Below, piece by piece: positions 1 to 12,125 of a stretch of 64,000 nucleotides of DNA; within the stretch, counting starts at the first letter, position 1; every line of letters begins with the position of its first letter. Made by a program: the position numbers and the translations under genes. This DNA is from Neostapfia colusana (lineage: Eukaryota > Streptophyta > Magnoliopsida > Poales > Poaceae), in assembly GCA_030760725.1 (NCBI GenBank), contig JASWHV010000003.1:111198153-111262152 (forward strand). Direction: 5' to 3'. A model generated the notes under the pieces. The model worked only from the letters and a program-made list of their open reading frames with translations, was not told where the DNA came from and did not search any database.

Positions 1-112
1 CATGCTAATGTTTTCACCATCTATACATACGCTACTGTCTACACGACATGTCACCGATTACAAAAGTTTTGGTTACATCACCCTTGCTGCCCTACTCGAC
101 AACGGTAACTTC

Positions 113-1072
113 CTACTCGGAGTAGAACTCGACCTCCTGTGGGTCGTCCTCCGCTACCTCTGCTGTTGGCTCCTGGTCCATGACCTCCTCTTCCGGTTCG
201 GGTTCCCCCATTGCCGGAAGACCCAAGACCACGGGTACGGCACGTACCACCGGTATGCCCATTACCGGTGGTATGAGGTCCTGCAATGCGTGCACCTCGT
301 CCATGGCCTGGTTGTAGTCCTCTTCCTAGCCTTTCCCCTCCTCAATAGAGTTGTCCCGCTTTTGAGTGAGGACCTCATTATGCTGGGTCAGAGCCTGTAT
401 TTGTTGTTGTAAAGCCGTGATGTCGACACGGCTTTTCTTCTTCACCTTCTTCAGACGATGCAACTGATTGTGTTGTTCGTTCAGTCGCTTGATCGTCGGA
501 AGGAGAACATTGTGGAGTGCGCTGTGAGCACTCTCAAAATGATCTCCACGGCTTGTGCTTTCTCTGAGCTTTGCAGCAAGACAATCCGTATGAACAGCTT
601 GGCTGTCCATCACGGCCTTTCCTGCTCTCAACTGGAGGCTGATATTCGCCTCCGCGGGATTGTACCTTGGGCAACCCGGATCTGTTGCCTCTATGTACCT
701 CCCCTCCCACACATGATTAGCTCGTCCCTCCACCGGAACGAGCGCGTATGGACTGCCCTCCATAGCTCTCATGTGTAGTTGGCAGAAACGCGACATGGTG
801 TCACGGGCTGCCACTTGCCACATTTCCTCCGGCTGTCTACCTCTCACCGTGATGGTGAATGGTGCCCGACCAGGTGGCGTAGGTCCTGCAGGAACTTTGA
901 CATGGATCGTCCACGTATTGTTCCCCTCCTCGCCTTCTTCCTTGGTGAAGTACTGCGGCATCTTGCTGTACCCGAAATATTGAAGCATTTGCCTCAACGT
1001 TTCCGGATAGCCCCCGCGGTGAGAACAGTGGGATTCCACCCACCGGTTCTCCAACTGTCTATCCACTGTCAT
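113..1072 (-). pseudogene. Unrecognised ORF in the gag position of element G, one in-frame stop
   Basis: The frame runs about 319 codons from the ATG at 1072-1070 to a TAG at 115-113, broken by one TAG at 328-326. The stretch upstream of that stop is 248 residues. I chose this ATG because it follows a T-rich tract and CAG (acceptor at 1074-1073), the same arrangement as the gag starts of A, B and C. Visible parts: residues about 20-90 could fold alpha-beta-beta-beta-alpha, with a GNNTWTIHVKV strand and an AARDTMSRF helix, loosely like a double-stranded-RNA-binding fold; residues about 165-250 are heptad-rich and lysine-rich (likely coiled coil, with LKKVKKK); the tail is acidic (EPEPEEE, AEDDPQEVE). 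No zinc knuckle, protease or RT is present. Similar uncharacterised proteins are common in grass annotations as far as I recall. Function is unknown. It may be a captured host gene or a second retroelement protein. Confidence 0.6.
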
Positions 1073-2331
1073 CTGTAAAAACATATTTGAGAAATGTCAA
1101 ATATTTATTTGAAAAGTAAACCATTGAGTTCTAACATAAAACATGTCATTGAACCCATAAAACTTGGAAGCATAGTTGAAACTTAAACAAGTTTGACTGC
1201 TGATCTGCTGTCCACTACGACAGCCCTGACCAGTTTCCATTTCAACCTAATTTAGACCATGCTAACGGCAAAACTAATTCTGGAGCTCAACATAAAAGTT
1301 AAAGTTAACTTCAAAAGCTTTCCCTAACGTATTTTCTTGGCCTAAGATCTGTCCTGATTCAAAAGTTATGAGATTTCAAAGTTGACAGAATTTCTGGAGA
1401 AAATTGGACAGCACCTCTCTGCTTGAGGTACTGATTTGATCCAAGAATTCCAGTTAACTCTACACCAAATTTGACAAAACTTTCTGTTACAAAGTTGTAA
1501 CCCATCTCATTAAATTTTCAGAACTACCTCATTTTCTATTTTTGGATTTTTATGCAGTAAGTTATGCTCAATTTACAGAGAGTTACAGAGAGTATTTGCT
1601 TTGCCCTGTTTTCTGGACAATTTCAACTCTACTGCATTTTTTGATTGGTTAAGGGATGAAACACCTCTGGTCATCAACAGAAAAGTTGTAAAACTCATCC
1701 AAAGATTTCCAGAAATGTATCATATGACCCTAACCTCGAAATAACTCAACCTATAACCTCTGATTAACTTCAGCCTTATTTGAGCTGAAAACAGGGAACT
1801 CTGTCCTTAGTATCCTATAAGTTGAAAACTTGTTAACTTTGAACATACGGATTAAGGGAAGGAGTTATTTCAAAGTTTTTCTTTTCTAGATTAAAACTTT
1901 CAAGTTTTTACAATGAAGTGGTTCATTTAGTGGGGTGTGACGTCGATGTGTCACCAGATCATGTCGGTACTACGCCTTCACAAAGAAAAACCTATACCGG
2001 AATTAGCCGGCTTCGTTAGTTCAGTGGCACTAAACGTCTCTCGCGCACGGATGCTACACGTTACCGATTTGTGGTCAGACTACCTGCAAATAACTCACAC
2101 AATCGTCAGACTCGGCTGCACACCAAGCCCGGTATCCATACAGTTCATACACCTGGCCGTCATAACTCGCCCGGATGTTCTCAAGCCAAACACGCCTTGA
2201 GCTACATGTTCATGTTACTGACCACGTAACGGGGTCTCCCAAATTGCCCAAAGCACACCAGGGACAGACGTTGCTCGAATACCCCAAACGACATGAAGAG
2301 TCGTAGAGGATATTAAAGCGGGTCGGGTTAC
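1073..2331 (-). other. Leader region of element G, possible 5' UTR intron
   Basis: This AT-rich stretch has no credible ORF. It is alignable by eye with the leaders of B (31188-32972) and C (39707-41362). A possible donor, GGCAG followed by GTAACC, sits at 2331 on the minus strand, and the acceptor TTTTTACAG ends at 1073. The intron is inferred only from these signals and from the similar arrangement in B and C. Confidence 0.35.
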
Positions 2332-2560
2332 CTGCCACCCGTGGGGCTCCACCCTTCAGCTTGTGCGCACTGGTGGACAGCGCTTACGTGCACCCCCCAA
2401 GACATAAAGCGTCCCGAGATGCCCAATTTTCCGACATAATCAAATAATTCAGTATGCCACTTTCTATACACTAATAACATCCTTATATGGGCTACTAACT
2501 CGTTCCTCACAGAATGTTTTTGAAAAAGATGACATTTGTAGTGCGTTAAACCTCAAGCGA

Positions 2561-2572
2561 GCTCTGACACCA
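2561..2572 (-). other. Primer binding site of element G (initiator-Met tRNA)
   Basis: Minus strand reads TGGTGTCAGAGC, one base from the standard plant initiator-Met primer site TGGTATCAGAGC. It lies 3 nt inside the LTR edge, the same spacing as in B and C. Confidence 0.8.
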
Positions 2573-2575
2573 TGC

Positions 2576-2719
2576 TGACGCGGCCCCACGGCCTTGTCGA
2601 GCCAGGATCACGCTGAGGGGTGCTGCGTTGCACAGCACCGGATAACGCACGTCAAAGATACAAAGCGGAAGCAAAGTTTTATTACATAAACCAGTTTATG
2701 AACATTTTTAAACTCACTA
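2576..2719 (-). repeat. U5-side fragment of element G 5' LTR
   Basis: Starts (plus-strand view) TGACGCGG next to the primer site. It carries a GTGCTGCGTTGCACAGCACC block that resembles the LTR termini of E (from 56529) and B. It stops near 2719 where homology to the leader of A begins, without an LTR end or target duplication. A deletion therefore removed the rest of this LTR segment together with A's 5' LTR. Confidence 0.6.
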
Positions 2720-3086
2720 ATGTATATTTGGTCTGGTAATGGTGTAGCTTGTGCAAGGTTATTACATTATCCATGTACGAGATGTATCGCATGTTTACTG
2801 TCATTATGTTTTACGCCTATTTTGTTGGACTGCATGGCGTATGCTGTGGGACTGATTTTATTGTCGTATGGATGCAGATGGTTCGTACTCGGGCCACGCA
2901 TGAGGTCGGGGGCTCTAGTCAGCAAGGGGGTGATGACTCCCAGACACCTGCCTACGACAACACCCCGCAGCAACAACCACCACCGCCGCCTTTGCTTACA
3001 CAAGAGAATGTGATCTCGGCGTTGGTGGGCTCTTGTGAGGAGCAGACTGACCTGCTCCGCACGATCGTGCAGAATACATCCCAAGC

Positions 3087-3106
3087 GGGGGGGGGGGGGG
3101 GGGGGG
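3087..3106 (+). repeat. 20-nt poly-G run in element A gag
   Basis: Twenty consecutive G. The equivalent place has 7 G in C (near 41570-41580) and 6 in B (near 30975-30985). The extra bases change the number of glycine codons here. Confidence 0.95.
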
Positions 3107-6100
3107 TGTCAAGAGAGGGGCCTCGTGAGCCCCATGTCACGACGTACTAGGATTTCGTGAGTACGCATCATCCGGTGTTCACCGAAGCGGCAGAATCACT
3201 GGAGGCTGACAACTGGCTGCGGACGATCGAGTCCAAGTTCGGGCTGCTCCAATGCACGGAGCGGCAGAAGACTCTCTTCGCAGCGCAGCAGATTCACAGT
3301 GCTGCCGGTGCGTGGTGGGCAAACTATGTCGCCTCACTGCCTGCTGGCCACACCGTGGAATCGGCAGAGTTCCGAGAGGCGTTCCGCGCCTACCATATCC
3401 CTCTCGGAATGATGAAGAGGAAGTTCCAAGAGTTCTTGGAACTGAAGCAAGGCGGGAGGAGTGCCCACAACTACTCCCTTGCATTCAACCATATGGCACA
3501 GTACGCGTCGGATTATGTCTCCACCGAGGAGAGGAAGAAAGAGCAATTCTATCGGGGTTGAAATCCCGAGATGAAGACGCATCTCGTGCAATGCAATCGC
3601 GGCACCTTCAATGACCTTGTCAATGTCGCGATTATGCAAGAGGATGCTCAGCGGGAATTGGCGGCTGAGCAGTGAAAGCGAAGTGCTCCAACGAGCAGGG
3701 GGGTGGAGCTCCTCAAAAATACCGCATGGTGTATCGGACACCATCGGGTCAGCAGTTGCATCTACCGGCGTGACCTCAACCGTTTGGGGATCATTCTTTC
3801 CAGCCACCCCCGTTCCGACCGCCGATGCCACCACCGCGACCGCATCAGCAGCAGCAGATGGTACCCCGAGCGTTTCCACCATCACAACGTGCCCCGGGAT
3901 CCCGTCCGCCGGTCAGCGGAGGACCGTCTTGCTACACATGCTACACGTGTGGCCAGGCGGATCATTTCTTGAAGGACTGTCCTCAGGGCCAACAAAGCAG
4001 CGGGCAAGCCCAATATCAGGGCGATGATCGAGGCCGACCCCCGGTCAATAAGGGAGGTCAGCGAACCGGGGGCATTCGCAACCTCGACAATGAGGAAGCC
4101 CCAGAGGGAGAAAACGTGCTGGCGGGTACGTTCACTCTCAACGATCAAGCAATCATCATTTTATTTGATTCTGGTGCAACCCACAACTTCATAAGTGCAT
4201 CATATGTGGTTAAGCATCAACTGGAAGTCTTTCCAACCGAGTGCTCTTATATGATCTGCTCGCCGGGAGGGAAGATTTCAGCAAATATGATGATTCCAAA
4301 AGCACCACTGTGCTAAGGTGGGAAGATATATCCCACTACTATGATTATTCTTGAGGGGCAGAAGATTGATGTAATCTTAGGTATGTCATGGCTAAGTTAC
4401 CATGGCGCTGTCCTAGACACTTTGGCACGGACGGTTCATCTCAACTCCTCACTCCATCGTCCGCAGTCCCTCATACTAGACAATCCAGTCCCGGAAGTTT
4501 CTGCCGTCTATAATACTGAAGCTCCCAAGGTAGAGAACATCCCCGTAGTCTGAGAGTACCCCGACGTGTTCCCGGATGTTCTTCCGGGCATGCCACCTGA
4601 ACGGGATGTGGAGTTCAAGATTGAACTTGCACCCGGAACTACACCGATATCGCAGAGACCGTACAAAATGGCTCCGAATGAGCTGGCTGAGTTAAAAGAA
4701 CAGCTCAATGACTTGTTGGGCAAGGGTTTCATTAGACCTAGTTCCTCGCCTTGGGTATGCTCGGCGCTGTTCGTTAAGAAGAAGGATGAAACCTTGAGGC
4801 TGTGTGTGGATTATCGGCCGCTCAACACCGTCACCATCAAGAACAAATATCCACTGCCCCGCATTGTCATCCTGTTTGATCAGCTTGTGGGTGCAAGTGT
4901 GTTCTCGAAGATGGACCTTCGCTCCAGGTATCACCAAATAAAAATCTGGCGGAGGATTTCCCGAAGACGGCATTCTCGATGAGATATGGACTATATGAAT
5001 ATCTTGTCATGTCCTTTGGTCTCACCAACGCTCCGACACATTCCATGTACCTCATGAACTTGGTGTTCATGCCGGAGCTGGATAGGTTCATAGTGGTGTT
5101 CATTGATGATATCTTGGTTTACTCCAAGTCAGAAGCAGAACACACCAAACACTTGCGAATTGTCCTTCAACGATTGCAGGACCATAAGCTCTATGCCATG
5201 TTCAGCAAATGCGGGTTTTGGATCAGCCATGTGCCATTTTTGGGACATATCATCTCAGTGGAAGGCATTGTAGTTGACCCAAGCTAATTTGAACAAGTGC
5301 TGAAATGGAAAGCCCCCACTTCTGTCCATGAAGTCAGAAGCTTCCTCGGTTTAGCAGGATATTACCGGAGATTCATTCCAAGCTTCTCCAAGCTTGCTAA
5401 GCCGATGACAGAATTATTGAAGAAGGGAACAAAATATGTTTGGAACTCAGCATGTGAAGGAGCGTTCCGAGCATTGGGGAAGCATCTCACAACAGCCCCG
5501 GTCTTAGCTCAACCGGATACGACCAAGCTCTTCGACGTATATTGTGATGCGTCCGGCATCAGGCTCGGCTGCGGGTTGATGCAAGAAGGATGTGTGGTCG
5601 CGTATGGCTCACGCCAACTTCGAAACCATGAGCAGCACTATCCAACTCATGATCTTGAGCTTGCTGCTGTGGTTCTGGCGCTGAAAATGTGGAGGCACTA
5701 CCTCCTGGGGAATTTGGTGCATCTCTACACCGACCACAAGAGATTAAAATATATCTTCACCCAGAAGGAGCTGAATATGAGGGAAATGAGATGGTTAGAA
5801 TTAATCAAAGACTATGAGATTGAGATTCATTACCACTCCGGCAAGGCGAATGTGGTTGCCGACGCGCTGAGTCGGAAATTGCATGTCCATAACCTTACCA
5901 TTACACCGATGGAACAGGAAGAGCCAAGTTTATACTCGGTTCCATATGGATCACTCTACAACCTTGCTCTTATCCCAACCATTAGAGAGGATATTATTGC
6001 AGCTCAGAAAGTAGGCAAGGGCATGGCACATCTCCGGAGACGGATAGACAGCGGGGATGTCAAATGTTTCCGGAAGGATGATGAGGGGACACTATGGTTT

Positions 6101-6134
6101 AATAACCGCATAGTCATACCCCGGAATATGGAGT

Positions 6135-6344
6135 GTGCTTATTGAAAATAGGTTAACCCTTAGCAACGATGATGATCGCCTAATCCTAGAGAAGGAACCC
6201 GGCTGCACCGGTGGCTGGGGCTTCTTCTACTTGTGGTTGTGGGGTTGGCGTCGATGCTGTCATTTCAAAATGTCCGCTTCAACCGCGATTTAATAACTAT
6301 CTTTGTAGCTCCAGAATGTCGCCCATGAAGTAAATCATCGCCCC
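6135..6344 (+). other. Filler segment replacing integrase zinc-finger sequence in A
   Basis: Alignment to C is continuous to GGAGT at 6134 and resumes at TACGTATCC at 6345. The intervening 210 bp match nothing else in the window and replace C positions 44603-44727. I do not recognise the source. It has no usable ORF. It resembles filler DNA captured during break repair. Confidence 0.75.
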
Positions 6345-7430
6345 TACGTATCCAAGTGTGATACGTGTAGACGAGTGAAGGCGCATCACATGAGGAAATC
6401 AGGGATGTTGCAACCCATGAAAATCCCAGCAAGGAAGTGGGAAGATGTGAGCATGGATTTTATTGTGGGATTACCTTTGATGTCCAACAAGCATGATTCA
6501 ATTTGGGTAATCATTGACCGGTTAACCAAGTCGGCTCACTTAATTCCCGTGCATACACATCTCCATGCCAGAAGGTATGCGGAGTTGTACATTGCAAGAA
6601 TTTTATGCTTGCATGGAGTACCCAAGATGATAATCTCAGATCGAGGGGCACTGCTCGTAGCTTGTTTCTGGGAGAAGTTGCATGCTGCTTTGGGTACTAA
6701 GTTGATTAGAAGCTCCACCTATCACCCTCAGACAGATGGGCAAACTGAGAGGGTGAATCAAGTATTATAAGACATGTTGAGAGCGTGTGCCCTCCACCAT
6801 GGTAGAAATTGGGATGATCATCTACCGTTGGCGAAATTCTCGTACAACAATTGCTATCAAGGGAGTATCAAGATGGCACCATATGAGGGTCTCTACGGTT
6901 GCAAATGCCGCACCCCATTGAACTGGTGCGAGTCCGGTGAAAGGGTCACGTTTGGGATTGATTTGGTGAACGACGCTGAAGAGCGCGTTCAGATTATTCA
7001 AGACAACTTGAAGGCCGCCCAATCCCGATTTATTGGACCATATGCTATCACCTAGAAGTGTGGACCAGTGGCGTATCGACTAGAACTACCGGCGTCTCTC
7101 GCTAGTGTTCACAACATTTTCCATGTTTCACAACTCCGGAAATGTCTGAAGTATACGGCTACTGTTCCCACCGACGACATTGGCGAGCTACAACCGGATT
7201 TGACTTATGCTGAATATTCGGTGGCGATTATTGATGAGAAGGCCCGGACCACGCGTAATCGAACGCTGTGGTTCTACAATATATTGTGGAGCAACCATAC
7301 CGCTGAGGAAGCGACATGGGAGAGCGAGGAGTTCCTTCGCTCAAACTAATCGGACTTCTTGGCATCTCATCGCGGGTAATTCCTCTCACATCTTTGTCTC
7401 TTCTTTTGTAATGTCAGAATGAAATTCTTT

Positions 7431-7443
7431 TAAGGGGGAGGGA
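7431..7443 (+). other. Polypurine tract of element A
   Basis: TAAGGGGGAGGGA directly precedes the 3' LTR start TGTGAAAATCC. It is nearly identical to the tracts of B and C and would prime plus-strand DNA synthesis. Confidence 0.85.
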
Positions 7444-10118
7444 TGTGAAAATCCCAAAAATTCTAGCAAGTGGAGCTGCAAGTCACACCGAGAAAATGAG
7501 AGGGAATTTAAATTTTTGAATACAATGGTGTGAGCTCCAAATGCTAAAGTAAACGTGCAAAAATGTCCAAACACGAAACCAAAATCTACCATTTGATTCT
7601 TCACACATCCGATAGTAGCCCGGCGAATTTTCAGCTCATTTGTAAAGTATTTCCTATTTGTTGGAATTAAAACGGGCGACAATTCGAATTTGAATTTAAA
7701 TTTCAGTTTCAAATTCTAACTTCACCAAATTCAAATTTGAGTGCACCATTGTGTTCCTCTCGTTTCTTTTGGCCTATCTTCCAAGTTTGATCGAAGTTAG
7801 AGCTCGCTTGGTATTTTAAACGGAATTGGGGGATAAGGGGGAGAAGTGGACCCCACATGTCATACGGAGGAGGCTTCAACCGACTCTTTTTCACCGTGTG
7901 ACCGCCACCTCCCAACGTCCGTAGCCCGACCGCCTCTTCTCGCACCACCTTATGCTCGGGAGAAAGCGGTGACCGAAGGAAGAAGCGTGTAGCTTCTGCC
8001 GTGACCCGTTTCTTTCCCTTGTGCTGTTCACCTTCTCCTCACACAACCGAAGCAAACTCGCACACACTCTCGACACACTTCGGCTAACCAGCGCCCGGGT
8101 GCTACGAACCATTTCGTGACGAACTCTATACAGCAAAGAGGACCGTCTTCAACCGCTTGAACTCACGGTGCCAATCTCTCCTCCTCTCGTGCAATATCGA
8201 GAACGAATTTTGTCGTTGAGTGCTTCGGTGTTCATAAGACCGAGCCGCACAAACCTTCAAGATTCATCGTAATCATTCCACCATCACTTAGGCCGAGCTA
8301 CAAACATTATCTAGACACTCCCATGCTCCTCTAGGATAAAGAACCATCGAATTTCATTGAGTTTTGTTGCTGTTCTTCGAGAATTTCGAGCCGGCACCGG
8401 TTTCGGCCCTAGGTTGCCGATGAGCTCGTGTTTGCAGCCTCTTTTGAGCTGATTTGAGCGCATGCCGGTTATGAGGATGCCACCACGGTGCTCTAGGAAC
8501 AAGAACTGAAGAGTCTGAGCTACTGTGGAGGGAGTGCGACACCGCCGAAGGTTAGCCGCCGCTGCCGCCCGTCGCCGAAGGGTTTCCGGTGACCGGGCCC
8601 TCGGCCGACCCCATGGATGCATTGCCCGTGGTCCAAAAGGGGGAGGCGGCGCGTTTTGGGGCAAGGGAAGGCCGGGAAGGCAGTTTTTGCGTAGCTCGCA
8701 GGAGAGGCCACCGGCTGACTGTTGCCGCACGCGAGGAAGAAGAATCTCTGGCGTGGGGCTCGCACGCCAGAGTTTAAACTTTTCCTCATTTTCCAGATTT
8801 AGTTCAAACTTCCTTTGCTCATAACTCTTAGTAGGAGCCTCCGACAATTGTCAAATAAATTCCATTGGATTCCTCTCAATGAGTACTATCTATGGGTGCA
8901 TCCCAATTTTTATGAAAATCCCTGGATTTGGCTCATTAATTCATATAAAAAAATTAGTAGGATTTATTACAGTAGTTCTGTTTATTGGAAAGTTCCCAAA
9001 TTTGGGCAGGACATTCTTCCAAAATTCCTTGAACTCCAGTAAGAATTTCAGAGGCATTGGACCTCATTTGCTTGACCAAATGTGGTGTCAATCCTTTATG
9101 TATCTGAAAAATAGGGAAATAAACAAAACTCATTTTCAGACTTTTACCCAAACTTAATAAATCCATATCTCTGACTAGGAAGCTCCAAATAATGTGAACC
9201 AGATTTTGTTGGATTTATCGCAGTGAGTAATATCCAGCAAAACAAGTTTCAGCTCATAAACTTATTCTTTTCCCAGAATTAATTCCCTGAAGTTTAAACT
9301 GTTGGGAATTTTATCTGGAGAATTCTTTTATGGAAAATTTTGAAATTTAGCTCGGATGTTCATTTAAAAATCCTTGAGTTACAGGAAAAAATTCAGTTCC
9401 ATCCAAGTTCATTTAGTACGCTTAATGGTGTAACTAAGTGAACTACTCTGAGAAAATAGAAAAAATGTAGAGAAACATTTTTCAGATTTTCGCAAATCAT
9501 GATTAGGGCATAACTGCCTCTAGGAGTCTTCAAATTACATGAGGCCGAGTCCATTAGAACAATCTCAAATCTAGTTCCCAGAAAGTAATGGTTTGATCCA
9601 TGAAAATCCCTGGAAATCCATAGAAGCTCTAGTAATGACCATTTAGGATTTTATTTGTGCAGAGCTCAAATAAGCTTAGGTTCAAGTGAAATTTGGTCAA
9701 GTCTCTGATTTCGTCCTTACCAAGCCACCATAAAAATTTCAGAGCCAAATTGGATGTCTAGCTAGAGTTACAGTCTTTACATACTAAATTTAAACGTTGC
9801 ATTTAAATTGACATATCGTTAATGTACTCACGTGTAGTCGCTGAAGGTGAAGAGACCCCGGAAGTTTTGGACATCCTACTTCCGGACGGGACACTAACAT
9901 CCGACCAGCAGCAACAAGGCAAGCCCCGTTTTGCATTTAACAAAGTTTATAAAGTTTTGCTTTATATACACATTTAGCATGAGGCATTTATGTGCATTAG
10001 GTTTATGATGAATGAAAACCCAAATGCATAACCAGATCATTCCAAAAAGAGTGAGTGTTGTGTCTATGTCCTCGACTAGTTTATGCTCTGCTTAATGTGT
10101 ATGGACTTCGGTACAAGT

Positions 10119-10139
10119 CGAGTAGTTGGAATCTACTCG
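10119..10139 (+). ncRNA. Conserved LTR hairpin, copy in A
   Basis: CGAGTAG, loop TTGGAAT, CTACTCG: a perfect 7-bp stem. Just upstream, GACTT-CGGTAC-AAGTC can form a second stem. Equivalent hairpins occur in every complete LTR of the window. It may be a cis-acting RNA element of the retrotransposon transcript; that role is inference. Confidence 0.5.
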
Positions 10140-11169
10140 CAAGTATAGGCTTCGTGACACACGGGATTGGTTCGAGTGATGTGAGATCACTTTAGTAAGA
10201 AAACGAGAGTAGGCAGGGGCTAGGGCGCAGCAAGAGGAAGTCTTGTGGGTGCAGCCCTGTCCATGTCGATTGAGGACCGATCCGTGTGTGGCCCATGCTG
10301 ATCAAGTTTGAACGTACCGAGGGCATATCGGATATATGGGCCCCGATAAACTGATGTAACCTATACCTCCAGGTTTCGAGGCATAACACACCGATATATA
10401 GGTGTAGGTTGAGGGCAGCAAGGTGGAAATCCGCTAACGGGCATAGAGAGATGCTGCGTGTCGGAAAACCTCCTGTCCATTTGGGTATGACGGATTCGAC
10501 GTTTGGGCTGTTTGGTGAAAGGTTGTCTCGTACGACATCGAGTGAGCGTGCTGTGCAGCTCCACGGGTGGGTGTACGTGACGTGCTCTTCGGGTATCCCT
10601 GCAGGTGTATATCGAGTCGATTCACCGTCCCTCGCGGTGATGAGTACCACTTGGTCACTGAGTCGTGACGTATGTTAATATATGAAATGATGTGATTCAA
10701 TATTGCTGTTATGAATAACTTGTATTGCTACATGTGTTCCACCAAATATTGCTCACTAAATTTCATATTCCTGAACCGTTAAATTGTGGCTAAAAGATGA
10801 ACTAAGGATGAACTTGTAGGTGTGTCCGTTTGCTGCAATTTACCATCCTATCTTCGTTATGACCAGCATGTAGAGTTTCATGTGTAGGCGCGTCGGTTAA
10901 GTCTTGCTGAGCCATCGTGCTCACAGTTGCTGCTATGAGTGTTTTGCAGGTGAGGACTACCCCACAGACTCGCGGTACGAGTCCACCGGCGCGGGCTACC
11001 CTCCATCAGGGACCATGGCTGAGTGTACTTAACACCCTCAATTTCATATTCATGCATTGCATATAGAAAAACATTATGAAAGAAATAGAAATGGGAAAGA
11101 ATCATAAAAATAGGAGAAATATAGCTGAAAAGAGCCTATTCCAATTCGCCGAGGAGCGCTGTCGACTCT

Positions 11170-11930
11170 TCCCGCGGCCCGCTGGCCACGTGGCGCCTTC
11201 GGAGCTCATCCCTGCAGAGGGGGTGAGGTCCGGCACTGCTGGCCACGTGGCAGGCTCGGAGCTCGTCTCTGAGGAAGGGGCGAGGTCCGGCCCTGCTTTA
11301 CACGTGTCGCCTTCGGAGCTAGTCTCTGCGGAGAAGCGAGGCTCAGTCCCCTGGGACACGTGGCGCTTTCGGGGCTCACCCCTGCGGAAGGGATGAGGTC
11401 CGGCCCCGCCAGACACGTGTTGACTTCGGAACCCACCCCTGCGGAAGGGATGAGGCACGGCCCCACGGGACGCGTGTCGCTCTCGGAGATCGCCTCCGAA
11501 AGGTCCGGCCTGCTTGACATGTGTCGCTCTCGGAGCTCTCCTCTGAGAGGTCCGGCCCCGCTGGACACGTGTCACCCTCGGAGCTCACCTCCGAGGAGAA
11601 GGGAGGTCTAACACTGCTGGACACGTGTCGTCATCGGAGCTCACCTCCGAGGAGAAGGGAGGTCCGACGCTGTTGGACACATGTCGCCACCGGAGCTCGC
11701 CTCTGTAGAGAGGGGAGGCCCTGCCCCGCCAGACACGTGGCGCACGTGGAGCTCGCCCCTGAGGAAAAGTGAGGCCCCGCCCCTCCAGACACGTGGCGCA
11801 CGTGGAGCTCGCACCTGAGGAAATAGGAGGCCGCGCCCCGCTGGACACGTGCCAGGTCCCGAGCTCGCCTCTGAAAGGAAGCAAGGACCGTCCCCCGCTG
11901 GACACGTGGCATCTCCGGAGATCACCACTG
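11170..11930 (+). repeat. Tandem array of about 14 G-box-bearing units in S0
   Basis: Imperfect units of roughly 50-60 bp, each with a CACGTG or near-CACGTG core and an AGCTC-type motif. CACGTG occurs at 11187, 11244, 11301, 11357, 11414, 11566, 11622, 11734, 11790, 11846 and 11903. Variants (CGCGTG, CATGTG, CACATG) fill three other units. Many read GACACGTGGC or GACACGTGTC, the ABRE/G-box core bound by plant bZIP factors (known for the motif). Its place 200-950 bp before the TATA box suggests an LTR enhancer. Confidence 0.85.
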
Positions 11931-12117
11931 TGGAGATACGAGGTCCTTAGGAGGTTTTTCTCATGTGAGCATGGGAATACCCGGTACTGAGGGAACCGAC
12001 ACGATTTCCACGTTGCTACCGCACCAAATCGATTGGAGATAAGTTGTTAAGATCCAAAACAAATTGAATAGGACTCTTATTTGAAATCCAATCGGAGTAG
12101 GACTCTTCTTTTCCTTT

Positions 12118-12125
12118 TATAAATA
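12118..12125 (+). promoter_or_regulatory. TATA box of solo LTR S0
   Basis: TATAAATA in CCTTTTATAAATAGAACC, downstream of the G-box array and upstream of a C-rich leader. It fits a plant core promoter and sets the plus orientation of S0. Confidence 0.65.

Larger units (their letters stand above)
2878..7349 (+). pseudogene. Element A gag-pol polyprotein, heavily broken
   Basis: Gag starts at the ATG after GATGCAG (2872-2877). Order by similarity to C: gag, zinc knuckle (about 3930-3975), protease DSGA (about 4170), RT with FIDD (about 5100), RNase H with CDAS (about 5540), integrase core (about 6450-6760), chromodomain to 7349. Breaks: in-frame stops at 3148-3150, 3559-3561, 3673-3675, 4314-4316, 4551-4553, 5285-5287, 6768-6770, 7053-7055 and 7347-7349; 1-nt shifts near 3695 and 4945; an unrelated 210-bp segment at 6135-6344 replacing about 125 bp that includes the integrase His residues; and an in-frame loss of about 126 bp at 7027 relative to C. 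A 20-G run sits in gag at 3087-3106. It cannot make a polyprotein. Confidence 0.93.

Noticed and set aside
6135..6344. Chloroplast or mitochondrial origin of the filler
   Set aside because: I could not recognise any organelle gene in it; left unassigned.
11076..11928. Overlapping ORFs on both strands through the G-box array
   Set aside because: They arise from a GC-rich tandem repeat lacking stops; all frames show the same repeated phrases and no start or domain context.
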